Positions 33,588-40,622 of a stretch of DNA of 64,000 nucleotides are shown here, one piece after another; positions within the stretch are counted from its first letter, which is position 1; every line of letters starts with the position of its first letter. The notes under the pieces were generated by a model. It saw nothing but the letters and a program-made list of their open reading frames with translations, did not search any database and was not told the origin of the DNA. A program made the translations under genes and the position numbers. The DNA lies in contig JADJGQ010000001.1 in the NCBI GenBank assembly GCA_016708025.1, forward strand, positions 434,001 through 498,000, written 5' to 3'. This DNA comes from a bacterium (GTDB taxonomy: Bacteria > Zixibacteria > MSB-5A5 > GN15 > FEB-12).

Positions 33588-36014
33588 TTATCTCTGTGCA
33601 AATGACTCCACAAAATCGTGCAGGTCATTCGCGATATCCGACGCCTTCTGATATCGTTCGGCGGGGACCTTTTTCAGTGCCCGCATGATGACATGGTCAA
33701 AGAGGAGCGGGATCTGCGGATTGATGACCGACGGTTTTTCCGGCTCGCTGTGCAGGATCGAATAGATCAGCGACGTAATATTCTCACCCTTGAACGGCCG
33801 ACGTCCCAGCAACATCTCATACATCACGACGCCAAGCGAGAAGAGGTCGGCGCGACGGTCGATCGGCACACCCTTGAGCTGCTCGGGGGATATGTAGTTC
33901 GGCGTGCCCATGGCTATGCCGGTTTTGGTCATGGAGTTTGAATCGATACGGGCGATACCGAAGTCCATCACCTTGACCTTGTAGTCGGCGAGGACCATGA
34001 TATTGGCCGGCTTGATATCGCGGTGGACAATTCCTGCGCCATGGGCGTATTCCATGGCCTGACAGATCTGAGTGATCATCTGAGCAATGATCTTGTAATT
34101 GAATTTCACTTTCTTGCGAATCAAGTTTTCGAGCGTCTGCCCCTCGAGATACTCCATCGCGATATATTGCAGCGGGCCCTCTGAGCCGACATCGTAGATC
34201 GTCACGATATTCGGGTGGGAGAGCTTGCCAGCGGCCTGAGCCTCGCGATAAAGGCGCTCCTTCAATTCTTCCAGCTCAGCCGGATCATTGACGAAGTCCA
34301 GGCGGATCGTCTTGAGTGCCACAGGGCGGTTGATCGCGGGGTCGATACCGCGATAGACGGTACCCATGGCGCCTTTGCCGAGTACACCACTGATCTGATA
34401 GCGGCCGAGGCTCTTCGTCTCAATCTCACCGGAGATGGAGCGGGAGGAGTCGTTGAAGCCACCCTGCGAGACGCCGCTTGATTTGGGGCTATCGGATTCG
34501 AAGCCGGTAACGGCCTGTTCGCCTTGAGCAGGTGCAGGGGCGGTGCCGTGAGCTTCGGAGGCCATGGTGTGGCTGTTCTCCGAAGTATGATTGGCGTCGA
34601 GGTTTCGTTTTTCGTGTTCGTAGAAATCCTCCGACGAATCGAAGGCGGTGGTTTTCTGAACCGCCGGATCGTTGGCGGTAGTTTTCAGTTCGCGTACTGG
34701 AGCGGCGGCCAGTTGGGCTCTTTCTTCGCGTGCTCTCGCCTTGTCGGATTTCTGCGACTTTTTGTCGGCGGCCGGCTTGAAGGCATCGGCAGACAACATG
34801 CTGGTCTCAAGTAATGGGGAGGCGACAGCAAAGAGAATCAATTGCAGCGCAAGATACATGGTGTGCGGCAGGGTCTGGAACGAGGAGACCATAAAGTAGT
34901 TCACGTTGGCCAGAACCAGGAGAGATCCCGCGAGGACCACCAGACGGTACATCAACGGGATATGGGTCAGCACCAGCGCACCGACCGCGCCGAGCGCAAA
35001 CAGGATTATCAAATAGGTGGAGTTCGGCCGGTCATGCACAGTCAGGAAGCGGTTGCTGATGATGTTGTCAGCGGCCATGGCGGTGATATGCAATTCCGGA
35101 GTTGCCGCGCTGACAGGTGTGACAAACTGGTCGGATTGGCCGGGGTCATCGATTCCGATGATCACCAGCTTCTCTTTGATGCGGCGGAAATCAAATTCTG
35201 TACCCAGAACATCTTTGGCCGAATAACGGGCAAACGGTAGTCCTTCGCTGTGCGAGATGAAGAGATCGCCCCGGTCGTTGACTGGGACGCGATGGGTGCC
35301 GATCTCGATGCTGCCATCAGAGCTCAGTCGTACGTCTTCGGACTTCACGCCGAAATAGGCTGTGGCCGCGGCGAGCGGCAGAGACGGATAGTAGTAGCCG
35401 TCGTAATATTGCATCATCGGCTGATGGCGCACGACCTGATCGTCATCGGGAACGATAAAGTCAAAGCCGAGGCGCGGATTGTTATCCAGCAGACGTTCAG
35501 CCGGGAGGAAAACCTTGCGTGCCCAGAGCCCACTCTGTTCCTCGACGCCGATCAACGACTTGTCGGCGTTCATGGAGTGGTTAAAGAGATGCTTGGGGTT
35601 GGAGGTTTTGGTGCTGGGGTAGGTCGCCAAGGCGATGTCGTATGGCAGAACGACATTGGGGACCCACGCCAGTTGGTCGGCCAGGACTTTGGTATACCCG
35701 GCTGAGTCTTCCTGAGCATTTTCATACAGATCGAGATTGAGGACGACAGCTTTGGGGTCGCCGTGACCGACTGCGGCGACGAGATCGCCAACGAGGTCAT
35801 AGTGCCAGGGCCATTCGCCATACTCATTCTGGGAAGGGCGATCGATCGTGATCAAGACGACATTGGGGCGCATTTCATCGGACGCAGTCATGCGGCAGAG
35901 TGCGTCATTGACGGATTGCTGCAGCCTGCTGACCGGCCCGATATCATTGATGGCCAGGATGACCACAAAGATGCTTATCAGCAGAAAGAGGATATACGGT
36001 GAATACTTCGACAT
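33588..36014 (-). CDS. CHASE2-domain transmembrane Ser/Thr protein kinase
   Basis: 808 residues. Order: an N-terminal membrane helix (YILFLLISIFVVILAI), an extracytoplasmic CHASE2 sensor of about 300 residues (VVLITIDRPSQNEYGEWPW, VVIIGIDDPGQSDQFVTP-like core), three membrane helices, a polar Ala/Ser/Gln linker of about 120 residues, and a Hanks-type kinase from about residue 535. The kinase is complete: LGKGAMGTVYRGID (P-loop), VALKTI (Lys), IVHRDIKPANIMV (catalytic loop), VMDFGIAR (DFG) and TPNYISPEQ (activation segment). It should sense something in the periplasm and phosphorylate proteins in the cytoplasm. It ends an operon with an FHA protein and a metallophosphoesterase. Confidence 0.93.
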   Translation of the reverse strand: MSKYSPYILFLLISIFVVILAINDIGPVSRLQQSVNDALCRMTASDEMRPNVVLITIDRPSQNEYGEWPWHYDLVGDLVAAVGHGDPKAVVLNLDLYENAQEDSAGYTKVLADQLAWVPNVVLPYDIALATYPSTKTSNPKHLFNHSMNADKSLIGVEEQSGLWARKVFLPAERLLDNNPRLGFDFIVPDDDQVVRHQPMMQYYDGYYYPSLPLAAATAYFGVKSEDVRLSSDGSIEIGTHRVPVNDRGDLFISHSEGLPFARYSAKDVLGTEFDFRRIKEKLVIIGIDDPGQSDQFVTPVSAATPELHITAMAADNIISNRFLTVHDRPNSTYLIILFALGAVGALVLTHIPLMYRLVVLAGSLLVLANVNYFMVSSFQTLPHTMYLALQLILFAVASPLLETSMLSADAFKPAADKKSQKSDKARAREERAQLAAAPVRELKTTANDPAVQKTTAFDSSEDFYEHEKRNLDANHTSENSHTMASEAHGTAPAPAQGEQAVTGFESDSPKSSGVSQGGFNDSSRSISGEIETKSLGRYQISGVLGKGAMGTVYRGIDPAINRPVALKTIRLDFVNDPAELEELKERLYREAQAAGKLSHPNIVTIYDVGSEGPLQYIAMEYLEGQTLENLIRKKVKFNYKIIAQMITQICQAMEYAHGAGIVHRDIKPANIMVLADYKVKVMDFGIARIDSNSMTKTGIAMGTPNYISPEQLKGVPIDRRADLFSLGVVMYEMLLGRRPFKGENITSLIYSILHSEPEKPSVINPQIPLLFDHVIMRALKKVPAERYQKASDIANDLHDFVESFAQR

Positions 36015-36026
36015 GGGGCCCTCGCT

Positions 36027-36755
36027 CTACCTTCCTGCCGCTAATCGGTTGATCAGCATGGCTGGAAGATTCGCTTGCTGCATTTTCTGTTGTGTTTTCT
36101 GTATGTCATATTCGACCCGGCGATACAGCACTTCCTGCATTTCCGTATCGAAGATAGCATAGCAGGAGCGCGGGTCATTGTCGCGCGGCTGTCCGACAGA
36201 ACCGACATTTACAATGTATCGTGACTCGTCATCGGGTTCGAAATCATGGCCGACTTTGCGCCGATGTTCACCGGTCGCAACCTCGGTGAAGATCATCGGG
36301 AGGTGGGTATGTCCCACAAAGCAGAGCTGTTCGGCGAAGCTCCGGAAGGCGGCGTCCGCCTCGGTGTTGGTCAGGATATAATGCCACTCGCCGGGGAGAT
36401 AGGGAGAGGCGTGGACCAACTGAAAATTGGCGAACGATCTGGTCATGACGAACTCAGCAATGATCGAGAAAGCTCGATCGTTCAACTGGCCCTGGGTCCA
36501 GGTCAGAGAGATCTGGGCCACGGGGTTCAGGTTCTCCTGATCCATATGGCCAAGGGCCGCGTGTTCATGATTCCCGAGTAACATTGTCTCGCAGTTGGCG
36601 CGCACCAGTTCCAGGCAGGCAAGCGGATCGGACCCGTATCCGACCACATCGCCGAGGCAGTGGATGGCGTCGATCCGTTGAGTCGAGACATCATTGAGGA
36701 CCGCTTCCAATGCTTCCAGATTGGCATGGATGTCCGATATCAGCGCATGCCTCAT
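36027..36755 (-). CDS. Calcineurin-like metallophosphoesterase
   Basis: 242 residues, cytoplasmic. The dinuclear metal motifs are all present: SDIHANLEAL, LGDVVGYGSDP, LGNHEHAALG, QLVHASPY and FVGHTHLPM. It belongs to the YfcE/MJ0936-type and diadenosine-tetraphosphatase-like group; the substrate could be a nucleotide, a cyclic dinucleotide or a phosphoprotein. The gene lies between an FHA gene (4-base overlap) and a CHASE2 kinase gene (12 bases), so a role in undoing or tuning kinase signalling is reasonable but unproven. Confidence 0.9.
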   Translation of the reverse strand: MRHALISDIHANLEALEAVLNDVSTQRIDAIHCLGDVVGYGSDPLACLELVRANCETMLLGNHEHAALGHMDQENLNPVAQISLTWTQGQLNDRAFSIIAEFVMTRSFANFQLVHASPYLPGEWHYILTNTEADAAFRSFAEQLCFVGHTHLPMIFTEVATGEHRRKVGHDFEPDDESRYIVNVGSVGQPRDNDPRSCYAIFDTEMQEVLYRRVEYDIQKTQQKMQQANLPAMLINRLAAGR

Positions 36756-37447
36756 TTATTCTGACCCTCAACAAACTTGAAGGAGGTCTTGCCGACTGAA
36801 ACGATATCGCCGTTTTTGAGGACGGCGCGGGCGACGACTTCGCCATTCACTTTTGTTTTGCCGTTACGTCCGAGATTCACGATGCAGAAACATCCCGGTT
36901 CCTGAACGATCTTGGCCTGGATGCCGGAGAGCAGGAAGCCCTTGGCATGGACGTGAACGAATTTGGCTTTGCCGATGGTGGTGACATCGCGATCAAGACG
37001 GAACTCCGAGAAGTCGGCGTTGTCTTCGCCGAGCAGGACGGAGCCGCCGTACTTGGCGACGATCTCGCGCTCGACGCGATCGTTTTCGATCAGCTCTTTC
37101 TGCTTTTTGGTATTGAGCACCATGGTGCCATCCATATCCGCAGCTTCTTCCGCGGGAGCGGAGTCCCGGCGGTAGATGAGGGAGTACTTACCGATCATGA
37201 TGATGTCCTGATCGCGGAGGACTTCCTCAGTCACCTTGCGGTTGTTGACGAAGGTGCCGTTGAGCGATTCGTTGTCGATGATCACGGCCGCGTTGTTGTT
37301 GAATTCGATCATCGCGTGTTTACGCGAGACGCCCCGGTTTTCGAGCACGATGTCATTATCGTTGGTTCGACCGATCGAGATCCGTTTCTTTTCGGTGACG
37401 ATCCGTTCGATAACCTTGTCATCATATTTGACAATTATCTCCGGCAT
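36752..37447 (-). CDS. Double FHA-domain protein
   Basis: 231 residues. The first FHA domain has all phosphothreonine-binding landmarks: ISIGRTNDNDIVLEN, GVSRKHAMIEF and ESLNGTFVNNRKV. The second (about residues 145-228) is degenerate: the Gly-Arg is Gly-Lys (TIGKAKFVHV) and the Ser-x-x-His is replaced (LLSGIQAKIV), while LGRNGKTKVNGE is kept. A linker of charged residues joins them. It probably binds phosphothreonine targets of the kinase two genes downstream. AAAGGGA lies 6 bases before the ATG. Confidence 0.92.
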   Translation of the reverse strand: MPEIIVKYDDKVIERIVTEKKRISIGRTNDNDIVLENRGVSRKHAMIEFNNNAAVIIDNESLNGTFVNNRKVTEEVLRDQDIIMIGKYSLIYRRDSAPAEEAADMDGTMVLNTKKQKELIENDRVEREIVAKYGGSVLLGEDNADFSEFRLDRDVTTIGKAKFVHVHAKGFLLSGIQAKIVQEPGCFCIVNLGRNGKTKVNGEVVARAVLKNGDIVSVGKTSFKFVEGQNK

Positions 37448-37468
37448 ACGACATCCCTTTCCGTATCT

Positions 37469-37496
37469 GTTACAGAACTATTTACTATCACGTCAA
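37469..37496 (-). promoter_or_regulatory. Possible promoter of the FHA-phosphoesterase-kinase operon
   Basis: On the minus strand TTGACG (37491-37496), 16 bases, TGTAAC (37469-37474), about 20 bases before the FHA start codon. Confidence 0.4.
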
Positions 37497-37647
37497 ACAA
37501 CGGTGCTCGCCGGGTATACACATAGGTTAACCACGGCTGAACCGGGCTTAGTTCTATTGTCGGCAAGAGGATATGAAACTTAAACCTGTGGGCGGGCTCC
37601 AACATGTGGGGGAGTGGCTGCCGGATTGTGAAATGTACTGAATTTGT

Positions 37648-37676
37648 TTGCGCGGGAAGTCGGACGGTTCTATATT
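37648..37676 (+). promoter_or_regulatory. Possible promoter of etfA
   Basis: TTGCGC (37648-37653), 17-base spacer, TATATT (37671-37676), followed by GGCCGCC. The -35 is weak; the -10 and its GC-rich start region match other promoters of the window. Confidence 0.5.
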
Positions 37677-37708
37677 GGCCGCCGTATCCATTAGTCTATA
37701 GGTAGGTT

Positions 37709-38665
37709 ATGAAAACTCTTGTTGTTGCGCTGCAAAAGGATGGAAAGCTCGTATCGGCCTCGCTAGAGGCGATAGAGGTTGCCAAGTCAGTGGGAGGCGA
37801 GCTATTCACCGCCATTTTGGCGGGGGATGCATCGACGTTAGCGGCCGATCTCGCGTCCAAAGGGGGCGGCAAGGTCCTCGCGGTTTCTGATCCGTCTCTG
37901 AAGTATTTCACCGATGATCTGTACGCCTCGGTCATTTCCGGCCTGGTCAAGAAGTATGCGGTTGAGCTGGTGATCTGCCCGGCGACGTTTTACGGGAAGG
38001 CACTGTTGGGGCGCCTGGCGGCAGTCCACTCTGGTAGTATGGCCTCGGATGTTACCCAAATTACCAACGATGGTGGTACGGTCAAAGTGACCCGACCGTC
38101 GTTTGGTGGCTCGGTTGTCTCACAGGTAGCGTCTTCGGGTGGGACTTTCTTCGTCTCTCTTCGTCCAAAGATCTACCCTGAATCAAAGGCTGGAGCGGGA
38201 GAAGTGGTGGTCGAGGCGATGGCTGCGGCCGTCTCCGGAAAAGCGACTGTCAAAGAGATGAAGCAGGAATCATCCGGCACCGCCAATTTGGCGGAAGCGG
38301 ACGTGATTGTTTCTGCTGGCCGCGGCATCAAAGGTCCGGAGAATGTGCAGTTGGTGAAAGATCTGGCGGCGGCGTTGGGCGGAGCTTTTGGAGCTTCGCG
38401 AGCTATCGTGGATGCCGGCTGGGTGCCATATGCCACCCAGGTGGGACAGACCGGTCGAACGGTCAACCCGAAGCTGTATGTAGCAGTGGGGATTTCCGGA
38501 GCTATCCAGCATTTGGTCGGGATGCAGACCGCCAAAACGATAGTTGCTATTAATAAGGATAAGGATGCTCCCATTTTCAATATCGCCAGCTATGGCATAG
38601 TGGGGGATCTGTTTGAGCTGGTTCCGGCATTGACGGCCAGGTTCAAGCAGGAGTTACATAAGTAG
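37709..38665 (+). CDS. etfA: Electron transfer flavoprotein subunit alpha
   Basis: 318 residues, normal length. The N-terminal domain is alpha/beta, and the C-terminal FAD domain shows VIVSAGRGIKGPENVQLVKD, GASRAIVDAGWVPYATQVGQ, TGRTVNPKLYVAVGISGA, IQHLVGMQ and IVAINKDKDAPIFNIASYG, all diagnostic. ETF moves electrons between acyl-CoA dehydrogenases or similar flavoproteins and the quinone pool. The beta subunit gene, normally adjacent, is not in this window: the gene stands alone between a promoter and a terminator. Confidence 0.95.
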   Translation: MKTLVVALQKDGKLVSASLEAIEVAKSVGGELFTAILAGDASTLAADLASKGGGKVLAVSDPSLKYFTDDLYASVISGLVKKYAVELVICPATFYGKALLGRLAAVHSGSMASDVTQITNDGGTVKVTRPSFGGSVVSQVASSGGTFFVSLRPKIYPESKAGAGEVVVEAMAAAVSGKATVKEMKQESSGTANLAEADVIVSAGRGIKGPENVQLVKDLAAALGGAFGASRAIVDAGWVPYATQVGQTGRTVNPKLYVAVGISGAIQHLVGMQTAKTIVAINKDKDAPIFNIASYGIVGDLFELVPALTARFKQELHK

Positions 38666-38690
38666 GTTCTTAAGATAGAGATAGATAGGA

Positions 38691-38720
38691 AAAAGCCCCT
38701 GCCAAGCAGGGGCTTTTTTT
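38691..38720 (+). terminator. Rho-independent terminator after etfA
   Basis: Stem AAGCCCCTGC/GCAGGGGCTT (38693-38702 and 38706-38715) with a CAA loop, followed by a run of T. The A-rich left flank allows use from the minus strand too. Confidence 0.92.
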
Positions 38721-38742
38721 ATGTTCAGAAAAAGAGATATGA

Positions 38743-40308
38743 TCAAGGAACGACAACATCGATTGAAACTGAGTCAGTAGCAGTCGAACAGGTGTTTGTC
38801 ACGGTGAAGCGGACCACGAAAGTCCCGGCCACTGAATAACTTATTGAGGGGTTGGTGGAAGTGGAATCGAGCCGTCCATCGCCGAAATCCCACAGGAATC
38901 GTGATGCGTGGGTCGATGTCTGAGTGAAGTTGACAGGGACGCCGGCATCGACAGTCGAGTCCGAGGCGACGATATCGGTGGTCGGGATGGAATCAACAAT
39001 GATTACCTGAGTATAGCTATCCTGACCAGCGATTCCGGTGATGGTCAGTTTCACCAGATAGGTGTCGGCCTTGACGAAGGTGAACGCTGCGTCGCGGGTT
39101 ATCGCGCTATCCAGATTATCTGTTCCGAAATCCCATTTATACGAGTTGATCGCACCGGTCGACGTATTGGTGAAGTTGACGGCCAGCTGGACACAGCCCT
39201 GAGTGGTGTCCGCACTAAATGATGCCTGCGGGATGCTGTCCCAGCGATCGACGGACTCAGTGAGGAGCACCACGGCGTAGTTGGCATTGTGAATGCCGCG
39301 TGAGCCATCCTTCTTGACAAAGAGGTAGTTGTAGAGAATGCGTGCGGCATCAGCAGAGACGGTCGAGTCAATGTAGTATTCAGTTGAGTCTTCATCGGCA
39401 CCGGTCAGGATATGAGCTGAGAGCAGATATCCGGCCAGGGTACTGCTGAGTGAGCGGATCGAATCCTGAATCTGTGTATCATCGAAATCGGCTATGGATG
39501 GTGGGGTGCTAATGTGGCAACCGGAGAGGTTGCAGTTCGCGACGTACTGCTCATTAGTCTGGTCATCTTCGAGGCGGAAGGTATGTTCGCCGAATTGGTA
39601 GCCGAGGCCGGTCCCGAAGTGACAGGAGAGGCATCCCTCTTTGGTCTCGACGGACGCATGCGAGTTGGTGACGGCATCCGAAGTGAAGCGGAAGCCCCCC
39701 TTGCCGATCAACATGTGGGCCTGTGCGCTATTGTGCGGACCGTCCATCCCAAGCGTGTCCAGTCGAACGGAGAGGGCATTGGTCGGGATAACGGGGACTG
39801 TCTCTGCCTGGTGGCAAGTGACACACATGTTTGAGTTCCCCATGTCATAGTCAAAGTCGCCGGCCAGTATGACCGGGACTTCGAATCCGCGCAAAGTGTC
39901 AATCTTCCAGCTACCGTAGTCGCCGGTATGGGGCATATGACAGGTGAAGCAATCAATCACCGAGGGGGTTTGTTGGGCCGAGGTAGAGCCGTTCGCGGTG
40001 AAGGCGATAAATCCTTCACTGGTATGGCATTGTGGGCCACAGACGTTGGTCTTGCGCTCTTCGGTATTGAGCATCACGGTGGCTTCGATCAGTTCAGGAG
40101 AGGCATGTTGCGAGATCGCCCATTGACCTTTGGGTTGTTTGATCGCGTTATCATCGTCGCTGTGACAGCGCAGGCAGTCCTCTCCGAGGGTGCTGTCAAA
40201 GTAGGTGTTGTTATTGACCTCAGTTGTCAGGTCATCGCAACCAACCGACAGAAGCATGGAGAGCATTGCAAAGATGATCAATAAACAGGAGAGGGCGACT
40301 AGGCGCAT
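38743..40308 (-). CDS. Multihaem c-type cytochrome lipoprotein with two PKD domains
   Basis: 521 residues. The N-terminus ends in a lipobox (LLSVGC, Cys24). Haem sites are CLRCH (45), CFTCH (120), CVTCH (162), CLSCH (226), plus two with longer spacing, CGPQCH (90, CxxxCH) and CNLSGCH (249, CxxxxCH). The segment GSRGIHNANYA resembles the proximal region of nitrite-reductase-like multihaem proteins. After it come two PKD beta-sandwiches (FTNTSTGAINSYKWDFG and ASRFLWDFGDGRLDS). It should be anchored in a membrane, with PKD domains spacing or binding it at the surface. Redox partner unknown. It is transcribed alone, divergently from a propeller gene. Confidence 0.88.
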   Translation of the reverse strand: MRLVALSCLLIIFAMLSMLLSVGCDDLTTEVNNNTYFDSTLGEDCLRCHSDDDNAIKQPKGQWAISQHASPELIEATVMLNTEERKTNVCGPQCHTSEGFIAFTANGSTSAQQTPSVIDCFTCHMPHTGDYGSWKIDTLRGFEVPVILAGDFDYDMGNSNMCVTCHQAETVPVIPTNALSVRLDTLGMDGPHNSAQAHMLIGKGGFRFTSDAVTNSHASVETKEGCLSCHFGTGLGYQFGEHTFRLEDDQTNEQYVANCNLSGCHISTPPSIADFDDTQIQDSIRSLSSTLAGYLLSAHILTGADEDSTEYYIDSTVSADAARILYNYLFVKKDGSRGIHNANYAVVLLTESVDRWDSIPQASFSADTTQGCVQLAVNFTNTSTGAINSYKWDFGTDNLDSAITRDAAFTFVKADTYLVKLTITGIAGQDSYTQVIIVDSIPTTDIVASDSTVDAGVPVNFTQTSTHASRFLWDFGDGRLDSTSTNPSISYSVAGTFVVRFTVTNTCSTATDSVSIDVVVP

Positions 40309-40343
40309 GTCAGGTATACCTCAGGTAGGAGTGCATTCATTGT

Positions 40344-40373
40344 TATATACGACAGGTGTCGCGAGACTGTCAA
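40344..40373 (-). promoter_or_regulatory. Promoter of the multihaem cytochrome gene
   Basis: On the minus strand TTGACA (40368-40373), 18-base spacer, TATATA (40344-40349), 35 bases before the start codon. Confidence 0.6.
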
Positions 40374-40612
40374 TTGAATTGTTGTCGTTCGCGGGTCCAC
40401 GAATGGGTGTGAACCTCGAGCGGAGAGGCCGGCCAGTCCGGCCTGTTGCAAATAGTTACGTCGATTCGGCATCAACTGAATCCCCTTGCGCCGGACTGGT
40501 GTATCACGTATGTTGACAGCCTCAATTGCGGGAGCCCGCGAGAATGGGGGACATCCGCAAGTACGATAAATGCAGATGATGCTGCTCGAGAAAACGCACA
40601 CCCACTGGCTGC

Positions 40613-40616
40613 GAGG
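40613..40616 (+). promoter_or_regulatory. Ribosome-binding site deciding a TTG start
   Basis: GAGG, 6 bases before TTG 40623, the codon that begins a clean signal peptide. Confidence 0.55.
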
Positions 40617-40622
40617 TATCTT

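Larger units (their letters stand above)
40309..40622. other. 314-base divergent intergenic region
   Basis: Holds a good minus-strand promoter for the multihaem gene and a GC hairpin (AGGCCGG/CCGGCCT, about 40425-40445) without a T-tract. A TTGACA at 40513 could belong to a plus promoter for the propeller gene, but no convincing -10 follows at normal distance. An open plus frame from 40446 runs into the propeller gene but reads unlike protein before 40623. Confidence 0.5.

Noticed and set aside
33588..37447. Kinase cassette as an anti-phage defence system
   Set aside because: The sensor is a CHASE2 periplasmic domain and no effector nuclease, toxin or mobile-element neighbour is present; ordinary signalling is the simpler reading.
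40425..40445. GC hairpin as terminator
   Set aside because: It lies upstream of both divergent genes and has no T-tract on either side.
40446..40622. Upstream extension of the propeller gene
   Set aside because: It would place about 59 polar residues before the signal peptide; TTG 40623 has GAGG at 6 bases.
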